From: Nocardia thailandica NBRC 100428
GTDB lineage: Bacteria > Actinomycetota > Actinomycetes > Mycobacteriales > Mycobacteriaceae
Direction: 5' to 3'
Assembly: GCF_000308795.1 (NCBI RefSeq)
Contig: NZ_BAGK01000172.1
Span: forward strand, 1 to 33,538
Length of the DNA: 33,538 bases
Below, in pieces: positions 10,222 through 20,505 of this stretch. The translations under genes and the position numbers were made by a program. Each line of letters starts with the position of its first letter. Within the stretch, counting starts at the first letter, position 1. The notes beneath the pieces are model-generated. The model did no database searches, was not told the DNA's origin, and saw only the letters and a program-made list of their open reading frames with translations.

Positions 10222-10590
10222 ATGACGGAGCCTTTTGCGCTGGCCGGCCTCTCGCTGGACTGCGACGATCACGAACACCTCGCCCGCTTCTATCTGGGCC
10301 TGCTCGGCGGCCGCGTGCTGTGGAACGACGAACACAGCGTCGGCATCCGGATCCCCAACGGGCTGACCGTGGCCGCGCAACGGGTCGACGACTACTCCCC
10401 GCCGCAGTGGCCGGGCGCCTCGGTGGTGCACCTGGACCTGGCCGCCGACGCGGATCTGGACCTATGCGAGCAGCACGCGCTCGCGATCGGCGCGAAACCC
10501 GCCCCCGTGCAACCGGACCCGCGCTGGCGGGTGCTGCTGGATCCGGCCGGTCATCCGTTCTGCATCACCACGCGCAACTACGCGGGCTGA
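10222..10590 (+). CDS. VOC (glyoxalase/dioxygenase superfamily) protein
   Basis: 122 aa, the size of a single VOC protein made of two beta-alpha-beta-beta-beta modules. The N-terminal module starts FALAGLSLDCDDHEHLARFYLGLLG; the second carries VVHLDLAAD and ends with DPAGHPFCITT, the usual VOC closing motif. His in VHLD and the FC region are candidate metal ligands, but the family includes many non-enzymatic binding proteins, so substrate is unknown. The start is chosen at ATG 10222 because TAGCGT sits 7 nt before it. It converges on trmD with only 6 nt between stop codons. Confidence 0.88.
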   Translation: MTEPFALAGLSLDCDDHEHLARFYLGLLGGRVLWNDEHSVGIRIPNGLTVAAQRVDDYSPPQWPGASVVHLDLAADADLDLCEQHALAIGAKPAPVQPDPRWRVLLDPAGHPFCITTRNYAG

Positions 10591-10596
10591 GACAGG

Positions 10597-11304
10597 TCAA
10601 TCCCGGGGGAGCAGATCGGGCCTGCGCGCGCGGGTCCGCATCAGCGACTGCTCGTGCCGCCACGCCGCGACCTTGGCGTGATCGCCGGAGAGCAGGATCG
10701 GGGGGACGTCCAGACCGCGCCACGACACCGGGCGCGTGTAGCTCGGGCCCTCGAGCAGGCCGAGCCCGTCGGTGCCGTCGGTCCCGACCGAGAACGAATC
10801 CTCCTGGTGGGAGAGCTGATTGCCGAGCACGCCGGGGATCAGCCGGACCACGGCCTCGGTCATCACCAGCACGGCGGCCTCGCCGCCGATGAGGACGTAG
10901 TCCCCGATGCTGACCTCCTCGACCCGTACGCGGCGGGCGGCGTCGTCGAAGACGCGCTGGTCGATGCCCTCGTAGCGGCCGCACGCGAACACGATGTGCG
11001 CTTCGGTGGACCAGCGCCGGGCGGTCTCCTGGGTGAACGGGACGCCGGCGGGGGTGGGCACGACCAGCAGCGCGTCGTCGGGGCAGACCGCATCCAGCGC
11101 GTCACCCCAGATCGTGGGTTTCATGACCATGCCGGGACCGCCGCCGTAGGGCGAGTCGTCCACGGACTTGTGCACGTCGTGGGTCCAGTCCCGCAGGTCG
11201 TGCACGTCGACGCTGAGCAGGCCCTTGTCGATGGCCTTGCCGAGCAGCGCCGCGCGCAGCGGCTCCAGGTACTCCGGGAAGATCGTGACGACGTCGAGTT
11301 TCAC
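10597..11304 (-). CDS. trmD: tRNA (guanine-N1-)-methyltransferase
   Basis: 235 aa SPOUT methyltransferase that makes m1G37 in tRNAs with G36, preventing +1 frameshifting. The trefoil-knot SAM site is visible as CGRYEGIDQR (108-117) and SIGDYVLIGGE (132-142); the flexible linker and C-terminal tRNA-binding region follow (GPSYTRP, VPPILLSGDH). Length is normal. It is the last gene of rpsP-khpA-rimM-trmD, 4 nt after rimM, and converges with the VOC gene. Confidence 0.97.
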   Translation of the reverse strand: MKLDVVTIFPEYLEPLRAALLGKAIDKGLLSVDVHDLRDWTHDVHKSVDDSPYGGGPGMVMKPTIWGDALDAVCPDDALLVVPTPAGVPFTQETARRWSTEAHIVFACGRYEGIDQRVFDDAARRVRVEEVSIGDYVLIGGEAAVLVMTEAVVRLIPGVLGNQLSHQEDSFSVGTDGTDGLGLLEGPSYTRPVSWRGLDVPPILLSGDHAKVAAWRHEQSLMRTRARRPDLLPRD

Positions 11305-11308
11305 GAAT

Positions 11309-11833
11309 TCACTCCGGATCGAGCAGGCCCTCGGGCGGGTCGATGACGACGAGCCGATCGGCGATCGACACGGTCGGGACGATGGCGAGGACGAAGGGGA
11401 TGAGGATCTCGCGGCCGTCGTCGGCGGCCCGCACGCTCAGCAACTCCCCCGCCGCGGAGTGCAGCACCTCGGTGACCTCACCGACGTGGGTGCCGTCGGT
11501 GAGCTGGACGGCGAGGCCCTCCAGCTCGTGGTCGTAGTACTCGTCCGGGTCCTCCGTCGGCGGCAGATCAGCGCTGTCGATGACGAACAGCATGCCCCGC
11601 AGCGCGTCGGCGGCGGTGCGGTCGGCGATCCCGTCGAGAAACACCAGAAGCCGGCCCGAGTGCTCTCGGGCCGACTCCACGGTGTAGGGCCGGGTCTGCT
11701 TCGACTTCGGCAGGCGCCCGCGCAGCGTGGCGCCCGGGGCGAAACGTTCCTCCGGCGCGTCGGTGCGCACCTCGACGACGAGTTCGCCGCGCACGCCGTG
11801 CGACTTGGCGACCCGGCCTACGACGAGTTCCAT
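11309..11833 (-). CDS. rimM: Ribosome maturation factor RimM
   Basis: 174 aa, acting in late 30S assembly around S19 and the 16S 3' domain. The N-terminal RimM barrel begins [22 protein letters not shown]; a PRC-like C-terminal barrel follows, with [31 protein letters not shown] and [15 protein letters not shown]. The start codon abuts the khpA stop with no gap (TAG then ATG), pointing to translational coupling. Confidence 0.96.
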   Translation of the reverse strand: MELVVGRVAKSHGVRGELVVEVRTDAPEERFAPGATLRGRLPKSKQTRPYTVESAREHSGRLLVFLDGIADRTAADALRGMLFVIDSADLPPTEDPDEYYDHELEGLAVQLTDGTHVGEVTEVLHSAAGELLSVRAADDGREILIPFVLAIVPTVSIADRLVVIDPPEGLLDPE

Positions 11834-12076
11834 CTAGGCGTCGGTGTCGACCACGTCGACCCGGATCCCGCGGCCGCCGATACCGGCGACCAGGGTGCGC
11901 AGCGCGGTGGCGGTACGACCACCGCGACCGATCACCTTGCCCAGGTCCTCAGGATGGACATGAACCTCGACGGTGCGCCCGCGCCGGCCGGTGATCAGCT
12001 CGACGCGGACGTCGTCGGGGTTGGCGACGATGCCACGAACGAGGTGCTCGACGGCATCGGCAACAACGGCAGTCAT
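11834..12076 (-). CDS. khpA: KH-domain RNA-binding protein KhpA
   Basis: 80 aa with a single KH fold. The GxxG loop is seen as IGRGGRTA (Gly50-Gly53), preceded by VEVHVHPEDLGKV. KhpA homologues bind RNA, sometimes with KhpB, and affect cell division or ribosome-related processes. The position between rpsP (2 nt away) and rimM (0 nt) is standard in Gram-positives and supports a role in translation. Confidence 0.95.
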   Translation of the reverse strand: MTAVVADAVEHLVRGIVANPDDVRVELITGRRGRTVEVHVHPEDLGKVIGRGGRTATALRTLVAGIGGRGIRVDVVDTDA

Positions 12077-12078
12077 GA

Positions 12079-12516
12079 TTACTCGGCAGCCTCGGTGGCG
12101 GCCTCGGCCTCGGCGGCGTCGTCCTTCTTGGCGGCCTTCTTCTTCGGGGTGACGGCCTCGGCGACGGGCTCGTTGTCCGCGGCGGCCAGGGCGGCGTTGA
12201 AGAGGTCCAGCTTGGACGGCTTGGCGGCCTTCACCTTGAGGGTGCCCTCGGTGCCGGGCAGGCCCTTGAACTTCTGCCAGTCACCGGTGATCTCCAGCAG
12301 GCGCTGCACGGGCTCGGTGGGCTGGGCGCCGACGGAGAGCCAGTACGCGACGCGCTCGGCGTCGATCTCGATGAGCGAGGGCTCTTCCTTCGGGTGGTAC
12401 TTGCCGATGCTCTCGATCGCGCGGCCGTCACGACGGGTGCGGGCGTCGGCGACGACGACACGGTACTGGGGGTTGCGGATCTTGCCCAGGCGGGTGAGCT
12501 TGATGCGAACAGCCAT
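12079..12516 (-). CDS. rpsP: 30S ribosomal protein S16
   Basis: 145 aa. The core S16 fold spans about residues 1-90 ([35 protein letters not shown], then GKYHPKEEP and [19 protein letters not shown]). It is followed by an extra tail of about 50 residues rich in Ala, Glu and Lys ([22 protein letters not shown]). The tail makes it much longer than the roughly 80-aa S16 of E. coli; actinobacteria commonly have such an extension. It is first gene of the translation operon, with a leader of about 140 nt. Confidence 0.96.
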   Translation of the reverse strand: MAVRIKLTRLGKIRNPQYRVVVADARTRRDGRAIESIGKYHPKEEPSLIEIDAERVAYWLSVGAQPTEPVQRLLEITGDWQKFKGLPGTEGTLKVKAAKPSKLDLFNAALAAADNEPVAEAVTPKKKAAKKDDAAEAEAATEAAE

Positions 12517-12643
12517 TGCTGATCTGCCTCTTTCGTTGGTTGGTCACCGCGCGATTCTGCGACCCCCCTGGTCGTGAGGGTCCGGTTTCGCGCTTGGAGT
12601 GCGTGACCGCCGTGCGGTACGTGACCGGAGACGGGCTGACACT
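12517..12643 (-). other. rpsP leader, no gene
   Basis: The interval between the 5' hairpin and rpsP contains no open frame with coding character. GACCC and GGGTC copies can pair, but nothing as strong as in the rplS leader was found. Confidence 0.4.
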
Positions 12644-12658
12644 GTCCTCGACGAGGAC
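12644..12658 (-). promoter_or_regulatory. Short hairpin at the predicted 5' end of the rpsP mRNA
   Basis: GTCCTC and GAGGAC form a perfect 6-bp stem with a 3-nt loop, immediately downstream of the promoter-like element at 12662-12682. It would cap the 5' end of the transcript; function is unknown. Confidence 0.35.
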
Positions 12659-12661
12659 GGT

Positions 12662-12682
12662 GGTTCATTCTGCCAGACCGGT
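12662..12682 (-). promoter_or_regulatory. Promoter-like element upstream of rpsP, shared with rplS
   Basis: Minus-strand TCTGGCAGAATGAACC with CAGAAT as the -10-like hexamer. A possible -35 TTACAA lies at 12692-12697 with a 19-nt spacer. Apart from one base the 21-bp element equals the one before rplS (4125-4145). Confidence 0.55.
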
Positions 12683-12705
12683 GGCGCCGGGTTGTAATCG
12701 GCCGG

Positions 12706-13782
12706 TCAGCGCGGTGCGCGGACGACCTCGCCGCGCAGCACCACCCATCGCGGGTCGGTGAGCGCGTCCGGGTGTTCGCGGGGGTCGCGGTCGTAGACGA
12801 CGAAGTCGGCGGCCGCGTCCTGCTCGACGTTGCGGTGCCCGAGCCAGGGGCGCGCGTTCCAGGACGCGGCGCCCAGCGCGTCGTGCGCCGACAGGCCCGC
12901 CTCGCGCAGCGCCGCGATCTCGTCGGCGACCCGGCCGTGCCGGATCCCGCCGCCCGCGTCGGTGCCCACGTAGACCGGGACGCCCGCCTCGTGCGCCTTG
13001 CCGACCGTCTCGCGGGACCGGCGGTGCAGGTCGAGCATGTGCTCGGCGTAGACCGGGAAGCGTCCCGCGTCCGCGGCGATGGCCGGGAAGGTGTCGATGT
13101 TGATCAGGGTGGGGACCAGGGCGGTGCCGTGGGCGACCATGGCCGCGATGGTCTCGTCGGTCAGCCCCGTGCCGTGTTCGAGGCAGTCGAAGCCCGCCTC
13201 GATGAGGCCGGGCAGGGCGTGCTCGCCGAACACGTGCGCGGTGATGCGGGCGCCGTTGTCGTGGGCGGCCTCGACCGCCTCCTTCAGCACCGGGTCGTTC
13301 CACAGCGGCCGCAGATCGCCGATCTCGCGGTCGATCCAGTCGCCGACGATCTTGACCCAGCCGTCGCCGCGCCGTGCCTGCTCGGCCACCGCCTCGGGCA
13401 GCTGCTCCTCGTGTTCGAGATCGATGCCGAGGTCGCGGATGTAGCGCTTGGGGCGGGCGATGTGGCGGCCCGCGCGGACGATCCGCGGCAGGTCGGGGCG
13501 CTCGTCGACGAAGCGGGTGTCGATCGGGCTGCCCGCGTCCCGCAGCAGCAGCACGCCCGCGTCACGTTCGGTCTCGGCCTGGGCGAGGGCGCCGTCGCGG
13601 TCCTCGTGGCCGCCGCCGAAGCGGATGCCCACGTGACAGTGCGCGTCGACGAGGCCGGGGACGATCCATCCGGACCCGGTCACCGTCGGCGCGCCGGGCA
13701 CCGGATCGAAGGTGACCCGCCCGTCCGCCACCCACAGGTCACGAACGTCGTCGCCCGGCAACACCACGCCGCGAAAATGCAC
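12706..13782 (-). CDS. Metal-dependent amidohydrolase family protein
   Basis: 358 aa TIM-barrel hydrolase of the imidazolonepropionase/prolidase-like group. Metal ligands are visible in order: DAHCH (His48, His50), WVKIVG (Lys144, probably carboxylated), ITAHVF (His183), LEHGTG (His203) and GTDAGGG (Asp275). Substrate is unknown; cyclic amides or Xaa-Pro dipeptides are typical for relatives. No signal peptide. The GTG start has AGGAGG only 4 nt upstream. It lies 40 nt after ffh on the same strand, as Rv2915c does in M. tuberculosis (recalled, not checked). Confidence 0.92.
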   Translation of the reverse strand: MHFRGVVLPGDDVRDLWVADGRVTFDPVPGAPTVTGSGWIVPGLVDAHCHVGIRFGGGHEDRDGALAQAETERDAGVLLLRDAGSPIDTRFVDERPDLPRIVRAGRHIARPKRYIRDLGIDLEHEEQLPEAVAEQARRGDGWVKIVGDWIDREIGDLRPLWNDPVLKEAVEAAHDNGARITAHVFGEHALPGLIEAGFDCLEHGTGLTDETIAAMVAHGTALVPTLINIDTFPAIAADAGRFPVYAEHMLDLHRRSRETVGKAHEAGVPVYVGTDAGGGIRHGRVADEIAALREAGLSAHDALGAASWNARPWLGHRNVEQDAAADFVVYDRDPREHPDALTDPRWVVLRGEVVRAPR

Positions 13783-13822
13783 CGATCCTCCTGAGGATGT
13801 CCCGCGTGGCGGGCGCCGGGCC

Positions 13823-15373
13823 CTAGTTCTTGGGGAACTTGAGCTGGGACAGGTCGATGCCCTCGAGACCGGGCGGCAGCTGGTCGAGGCCGGGCGGCAT
13901 GTTGGACAGGTCCATGCCGGGCGGCAGGGCGGGCATGCCGGGGAAGCCGCCGCGCATCTTCGGCGGGGTCGGGCCGCGCCCGCCCTTCTTGCCCTTCTTG
14001 CCCTTCTTGTTGTTGCCGCGCCGCGAACCGGGCAGACCCATCTGCCTGCCCATCATGGCCATCATCTTCTTGGCCTCGAAGAACCGGTCGACGAGCTGGT
14101 TGACGTCGGAGACCTGCACGCCCGAGCCGTTGGCGATACGCAGGCGGCGCGAGGCGTTGATGATCTTGGGGTTGGCGCGTTCGGCCGGGGTCATGCCGCG
14201 GATGATGGCCTGCACCCGGTCGAGCTGCTTGTCGTCGACCTGGGCGAGCACGTCCTTCATCTGGCCCGCGCCCGGCAGCATGCCGAGCAGGTTGCCGATG
14301 GGGCCCATCTTGCGGATCGCCAGCATCTGGTCGAGGAAGTCCTCGAGGGTGAGTTCGCCGCTGCCGATCTTGCGGGCGGTCTCCTCGGCCTGCTGGGCGT
14401 CGTAGATCTTCTCGGCCTGCTCGATCAGGGTGAGCACGTCACCCATGTCGAGGATGCGCGAGGCCATCCGGTCGGGGTGGAAGACGTCGAAGTCCTCGAG
14501 CTTCTCGCCGGTGGAGGCGAACATGATCGGCACGCCCGTCACGTTGCGCACCGACAGCGCGGCGCCACCGCGGGCGTCGCCGTCGAGCTTGGTGAGCACG
14601 ACGCCGGTGAAGCCGACGCCGTCGCGGAAGGCCTCGGCGGTGGAGACCGCGTCCTGGCCGATCATGGCGTCGAGGACGAACAGGGTCTCGTCGGGCTGGA
14701 CGGCGTCGCGGATGCCCGCGGCCTGGGCCATCAGCTCGGCGTCGATACCGAGGCGGCCCGCGGTGTCGACGATGACCACGTCGTACTGCTTGGCCTTGGC
14801 CTCCTCGACACCGGCGCGCGCGACGTCGACCGGGTCGGCGGCGGTGATGCCGAGCTCGTTCTCGCCGCCGCCGACGGAGGTGCCGGGGTGCGGGGCGAAG
14901 ACGGGGACGCCCGCGCGTTCGCCGACGACCTGCAGCTGGGTGACGGCGCCGGGACGCTGGAGGTCGCAGGCGACCAGCAGGGGCTGATGTCCCTGTTCCT
15001 TCAGCCACTTGGCGAGCTTGCCCGCCAGGGTGGTCTTACCGGCACCCTGCAGGCCGGCCAGCATGACGACCGTCGGCGGGTTCTTGGCCAGGTTGAGCCG
15101 GCGCGTCTGGCCACCGAGGACCTCGATCAGCTCGGCGTTGACGATCTTGACGACTTCCTGGGCGGGGTTGAGCGCCCCGCTGAGCTGGACCTCTCTGGCC
15201 TGCTCCTTGACCTTCGCGATGAAGCCGCGCACGACCGGCAGCGCGACGTCGGCCTCGAGCAGCGCGAGCCGGATCTCCCGTGCCGTGGCATCGATGTCGG
15301 CCGGCGACAGACGCCCCTTGCCGCGCAGATCCTGCAGTGCACCGGTAAGCCGGTCGGACAGGGATTCGAACAC
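13823..15373 (-). CDS. ffh: Signal recognition particle protein Ffh (SRP54)
   Basis: 516 aa GTPase that binds signal sequences with 4.5S RNA and delivers ribosomes to FtsY. The N domain (about 1-95) is followed by the G domain with GLQGAGKT (107-114), DLQRPGA, DTAGR (203-207) and TKLDGDARGG (261-270). The M domain follows (about 330-440, rich in Met, with MGPIGNLLGMLPG and RRLRIANGSGV). The tail is Lys/Gly- then Pro/Met-rich, longer than in E. coli. A short insertion (SVGGGENELGITAAD, about 166-180) precedes DPVDVA. GTG start with AGGAG 8 nt upstream. Confidence 0.97.
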   Translation of the reverse strand: MFESLSDRLTGALQDLRGKGRLSPADIDATAREIRLALLEADVALPVVRGFIAKVKEQAREVQLSGALNPAQEVVKIVNAELIEVLGGQTRRLNLAKNPPTVVMLAGLQGAGKTTLAGKLAKWLKEQGHQPLLVACDLQRPGAVTQLQVVGERAGVPVFAPHPGTSVGGGENELGITAADPVDVARAGVEEAKAKQYDVVIVDTAGRLGIDAELMAQAAGIRDAVQPDETLFVLDAMIGQDAVSTAEAFRDGVGFTGVVLTKLDGDARGGAALSVRNVTGVPIMFASTGEKLEDFDVFHPDRMASRILDMGDVLTLIEQAEKIYDAQQAEETARKIGSGELTLEDFLDQMLAIRKMGPIGNLLGMLPGAGQMKDVLAQVDDKQLDRVQAIIRGMTPAERANPKIINASRRLRIANGSGVQVSDVNQLVDRFFEAKKMMAMMGRQMGLPGSRRGNNKKGKKGKKGGRGPTPPKMRGGFPGMPALPPGMDLSNMPPGLDQLPPGLEGIDLSQLKFPKN

Positions 15374-15466
15374 CGATCGCGCTCCTGATCTACAAAGGGA
15401 CGTCTATTGCCCTCCCAGGGTAATGGGCTGACGCCTCCTGGTGCGCATGCGGTGTGGACTGTGCGG

Positions 15467-15784
15467 TCATTCGCGGGGACGAGCGGGGACCGCGGGTGTG
15501 CCGCGACGCAGTTCGTGGTTCTCCAGATTCACCAGCGAGACCGCCTCGTGCCCGGTGAGCCCGACCTCGCGCGCCAGCGCCTCGATGCGGGCGCGGTCCT
15601 CGGCGGTCGGCTCCCGGTGGGCGCCGACGGTCGAGGCGATGGTCATGGCGGCCAGCGCCTGGGCACCGCTGAGCGTGCGCCCCGGCAACCAGGAGACCAC
15701 CCACAGGTCGCCACCGACGCAGCGCGCGCAGTGCGCGGTGTCGTCGCTGGTCATCGTCGAGGACGACACGACTTCGATAGCCAT
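15467..15784 (-). CDS. Small conserved protein of unknown function with a CxxC motif
   Basis: 105 aa from ATG 15784, with GGGAG 8 nt upstream; an open frame extends to 15877 but that part is Arg-rich and crosses the glnD terminator region. I do not recognise the family. Residues TAHCARCVGGDLWVVSWLPG contain a CxxC pair that could bind metal or be redox active. An acidic helical part (PTAEDRARIEALAREVGLTGHEAVSLVNLENHELRR) follows. No signal peptide or membrane helix. It lies between glnD and ffh on the same strand, about 90 nt before ffh. Confidence 0.7.
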   Translation of the reverse strand: MAIEVVSSSTMTSDDTAHCARCVGGDLWVVSWLPGRTLSGAQALAAMTIASTVGAHREPTAEDRARIEALAREVGLTGHEAVSLVNLENHELRRGTPAVPARPRE

Positions 15785-15865
15785 AGCCCGCTCCCGTCGT
15801 GAGAGTGAAAGCCCCGCGGGACACAGCGTAGAACGGCGGGGCCGGACCTTTCGGACCTCGTGACC

Positions 15866-15907
15866 GACACGGGGCAAACCGATAGCAATCGGTGAGGAAA
15901 CCGTGTC
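15866..15907 (-). terminator. glnD transcription terminator
   Basis: Nested hairpin 13 nt beyond the glnD stop: outer GACACGG/CCGTGTC (15866-15872 with 15901-15907) and inner ACCGAT/ATCGGT (15878-15883 with 15888-15893) around a 4-nt loop. In the minus-strand RNA the inner stem is followed by a short U run. It separates glnD from the small CxxC gene. Confidence 0.6.
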
Positions 15908-15919
15908 CCGGACAAGCGA

Positions 15920-18346
15920 TCAGGTCTGGTCGTCGTCCTCGGGAGCGGGCGCCGGTTTGGGCGCCGGACGCGGCACGACCGCCAGCACCGTCCGCTCGAG
16001 GTCGGCCCGGCGGGCGGGCGAGTCGGTCTCGCCCAGATCGAGACAGAACGTGTCGACCACCGCGGTGCCCATCGTGACCACCCGCGCCCACAGCACGTCG
16101 ACCCCGGCGTCGGCGAAGGTCGCGGCGAGACGGCTGAGCAGGCCGATCCGGTCCTCGGCGCGCAGTTCGAGGACGACCTGTCCCGGGGTGGCGCCGGAGC
16201 TGAGGATGATGCGCGGCTCGGCCTGCGCCCACCGCGCGGCGGCCTCCTGCTCGCGATCGGCCAGGACCTCGGCCACGTCCAGGGCCCCCGACACGGCCCG
16301 GATCAGTTCCTGGCGCAGCAGGCCCGGGTCCGGCGGGTCGCCGAACTTGGGCTGCACGACGAAGGTGTCGATGGCCGAGGTGCCCTCGGCGTTCGCGGAC
16401 GCCGACAGCACCCGCAGCGAGTGCAGGGCCAGCACGCCGGCGGCGTCGGAGAGCAGACCCGGTTCGTCGGGCGCGATCACCGTGACGACGTAGGTGTGCT
16501 TGCTGTCCCCCGGCGCCAGATCCACGTGCACGCCACCGGCTTTGGCCTTCTCGACGAGTTCGGCGGCGATGGGTTCGGGCTGCGGCAGCGGCTCGCCGGC
16601 CATGATGAGCCTGCACCGGCGCACGAGATCGCCGATGAGCGAGGCCTTCCAGTCGCCCCAGACGCCGGGACCGGTGGCCAGCGAGTCGGCCTCGGCGAGC
16701 GCGTGCAGCAGTTCCAGCAGCACGACGTCGCCGTCGAGGGCGTCGGCGACGGCCTGGGCGGTGGCCGGGTCGGCCAGGTCGCGCCGCGTGGCGGCCTCGG
16801 GGAGCAGCAGGTGGTGGCGGACCATCGCGCTGAGCGTGCGCACGTCCGAGGGCCACAGGCCGAGACGGCGGCCGATGTGGGTGGCCAGTTCCGCGCCGAC
16901 CACGCTGTGATCGCCCGCGCGGCCCTTGCCGATGTCGTGCAGCAGGGCGCCGAGGGCCAGCAGGTCGGGCCGGGAGACGCGGGTGCTCAGCGCGCCCGCG
17001 TGGGCGACGGTCTCCATCAGATGACGGTCGACGGTCCAGGTGTGCACGGCGTCGCGCGGCGGCAGATCGCGCACCGCGCCCCACTCCGGCAGGAGCCTGC
17101 CCCACAGGCCGGTGCGGTCCAGCGCCTCGACCGCGTCGATGCAGCCACGGCCGGTGCCCAGCAGCACGAGCAGGTCGTTGAGGGCGTCCTTGGGCCAGGG
17201 TTCGCGCAGTTCCGGCGCGTCCTCGGAGAGCCGGTTGAGCGTCGTGGCCGACATCGGCAGCCCGGTCTGGGCGGAGGCGGCCGCGACCCGCAGGATCAGG
17301 CCGGGGTCGCGGGCGGGGCGCGCGTCGCGGGCCAGCACCACCTCGCCCGAGTGCTCGACCACGCCCTCGTCGAGGGGCCGCCGGACCGGCATGCGCCGCA
17401 ACCGGGCCAGCCCGCGTCGCGGCAGGGCGTTGCCCGCGGTGCGCAGGCCGACGTCGACCGAATAGCTGACCGTGCGCGCGGCGTCGCTGAGCATGCGGGC
17501 CAGGTCGAAGCGGTCGCCGATGCGCAGCGCGGCGCCGATCTCGTCGGCGTCCTGGGCGCGCAGCTGATCGCGCGCGCGTCCGGCGACGCGGTGCAGTTCG
17601 GTTCGCACGTCGAGCAGCCGCCGGTGCGCCGTGGCGAGGCCGCCGCCGGGCACGTCGGGACCGAGCCCGGGCATCGCGTCGGTGAGCTGGGCGATGGCCA
17701 GCGCGTCGAGCAGCTGGATGTCGCGCAGCCCGCCGCGCCCGTTCTTCAGATCGGGTTCGGCACGGTGGGCGAGGTCGCCGCTGCGCTGCCAGCGGGTGCG
17801 GGTCTGGGCGACGAGGTCGTCGAAGCGGGTCCGGATGCCGGTGCGCCATTCGCGGCGCACGCCGCCGATGAGCAGCCTGCTCATCTCCTCGTCGCCCACG
17901 ATGTGCCGTGCCTCGAGCAGGCCGAGCGCGACGATCATGTCGTCGGCGGCCACCCGCTGCGCCTGCGGGACGGTGCGCACGCTGTGGTCGAGCTTGATGT
18001 GGGCGTCCCACAGCGGGTACCAGAGCTGGTCGGCCACCTCGGCGACCCGGGCGGGGTCGACCTCGTCGTGGTAGAGCAGCACCAGGTCCAGGTCCGAGTA
18101 CGGCAGCATCTCGCGCCTGCCGAGCCCGCCGACGGCCACCAGGGCCAGCCCGCTGTCGGGGGTGATGCCGACCTCGTTGCCCTTGGAGGTCAGCCACAGT
18201 TCGTAGAGATCGACCAGCGCCGCGCGCAGCGACTCCGGATCGAGCCGGGGATTGCGGGTACCCGCACCCTCGAGTAGTTGCGCCCGCGCCGCCACCAGGT
18301 CCGCCGCGCCGTTGTGCTTACCGCCGCCGCCGTTGTTCTCGCCCAC
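15920..18346 (-). CDS. glnD: PII nucleotidyltransferase/deuridylylase-type protein GlnD
   Basis: About 808 aa. An N-terminal nucleotidyltransferase domain has [19 protein letters not shown]. The helical GlnD region includes [13 protein letters not shown], an HD phosphohydrolase domain has [13 protein letters not shown] and LLHDIGKG, and two C-terminal ACT domains sense glutamine ([20 protein letters not shown] and [15 protein letters not shown]). In actinobacteria GlnD adenylylates rather than uridylylates GlnK at Tyr51. The start is uncertain: GTG 18346 has GAAGG upstream, and GTG 18367 adds seven residues. It is separated from glnK by a large inverted repeat. Confidence 0.93.
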   Translation of the reverse strand: MGENNGGGGKHNGAADLVAARAQLLEGAGTRNPRLDPESLRAALVDLYELWLTSKGNEVGITPDSGLALVAVGGLGRREMLPYSDLDLVLLYHDEVDPARVAEVADQLWYPLWDAHIKLDHSVRTVPQAQRVAADDMIVALGLLEARHIVGDEEMSRLLIGGVRREWRTGIRTRFDDLVAQTRTRWQRSGDLAHRAEPDLKNGRGGLRDIQLLDALAIAQLTDAMPGLGPDVPGGGLATAHRRLLDVRTELHRVAGRARDQLRAQDADEIGAALRIGDRFDLARMLSDAARTVSYSVDVGLRTAGNALPRRGLARLRRMPVRRPLDEGVVEHSGEVVLARDARPARDPGLILRVAAASAQTGLPMSATTLNRLSEDAPELREPWPKDALNDLLVLLGTGRGCIDAVEALDRTGLWGRLLPEWGAVRDLPPRDAVHTWTVDRHLMETVAHAGALSTRVSRPDLLALGALLHDIGKGRAGDHSVVGAELATHIGRRLGLWPSDVRTLSAMVRHHLLLPEAATRRDLADPATAQAVADALDGDVVLLELLHALAEADSLATGPGVWGDWKASLIGDLVRRCRLIMAGEPLPQPEPIAAELVEKAKAGGVHVDLAPGDSKHTYVVTVIAPDEPGLLSDAAGVLALHSLRVLSASANAEGTSAIDTFVVQPKFGDPPDPGLLRQELIRAVSGALDVAEVLADREQEAAARWAQAEPRIILSSGATPGQVVLELRAEDRIGLLSRLAATFADAGVDVLWARVVTMGTAVVDTFCLDLGETDSPARRADLERTVLAVVPRPAPKPAPAPEDDDQT

Positions 18347-18420
18347 CGCCCCACCGCCTTCATGCACCGCAACCACCGCCGACACTGCAATGCGACAGCA
18401 CCACAACGGTTTTCGGCCGC

Positions 18421-18479
18421 CTCGGCGCCGAGAAGCGAGACGTCACGCCGAAGGCGCGGTATCGCTTCTCGGCGCCGAG
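18421..18479 (-). terminator. Large perfect inverted repeat between glnK and glnD
   Basis: CTCGGCGCCGAGAAGCGA (18421-18438) and its exact reverse complement (18462-18479) form an 18-bp stem with a 23-nt loop. The loop can fold again (CGCC-GAA-GGCG). Each arm also contains the 12-bp palindrome CTCGGCGCCGAG. It starts 39 nt after the glnK stop. The likely role is termination, attenuation or mRNA processing between amtB-glnK and glnD; protein binding to the twin palindromes is an alternative. Confidence 0.75.
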
Positions 18480-18517
18480 GTCACGAGGCCGGAAACCAGC
18501 GGCACCAGCCGCCGAAA

Positions 18518-20208
<1,691 letters not shown>

Positions 20209-20279
20209 CTTTTGTTCCTCCTCATCTCGGGCCTCACCGGTGACGGCAAAGCACCTGCACAGAAGGGTCGCGACTCGGT

Positions 20280-20317
20280 GTTTCATCCGTTGAGCTGTCG
20301 TGTTTCGCGTGAGTGAA
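20280..20317 (-). promoter_or_regulatory. GlnR-like operator upstream of amtB
   Basis: On the minus strand TTCAC-n6-GAAAC-n6-GCTCA-n6-GAAAC follows the actinobacterial GlnR pattern of gTnAC and GAAAC sites spaced 11 bp apart. Both GAAAC sites are perfect, TTCAC matches well, and GCTCA is poor. It ends 72 nt before the amtB start codon. The rest of the 297-bp amtB-ftsY gap holds the ftsY terminator and one further GAAAC (20345-20349). Confidence 0.55.
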
Positions 20318-20444
20318 CGGATGGCGCGATCGTGTTGCTTCCACGTTTCGTCCCGTACACCCGCGGGTTCCGGCTCACGGTGAGGGTAATGCGGCTGTGC
20401 GGTTCGCCGGGGAGATGCGGTGGCGTGTTGTGCCTGGTGGACGC

Positions 20445-20481
20445 CGCTGCCCGCCGGGTCGCGTCGACCGGGCGGGCAGCG
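20445..20481 (-). terminator. ftsY transcription terminator
   Basis: CGCTGCCCGCC (20445-20455) and GGCGGGCAGCG (20471-20481) form an 11-bp stem, extended inward by GGTCG/CGACC around a 3-nt loop. It begins 25 nt beyond the ftsY stop. GC-rich stem without a U-tract, as usual in actinobacteria. Confidence 0.75.
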
Positions 20482-20505
20482 GGTGGGGCCGGTGGGGCGG
20501 GTGGG

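Noticed and set aside
18347..18406. Longer GlnD N-terminus from 18406
   Set aside because: It would begin at a TTG with an unusual Cys/Trp start, no Shine-Dalgarno and no similarity to mycobacterial GlnD.
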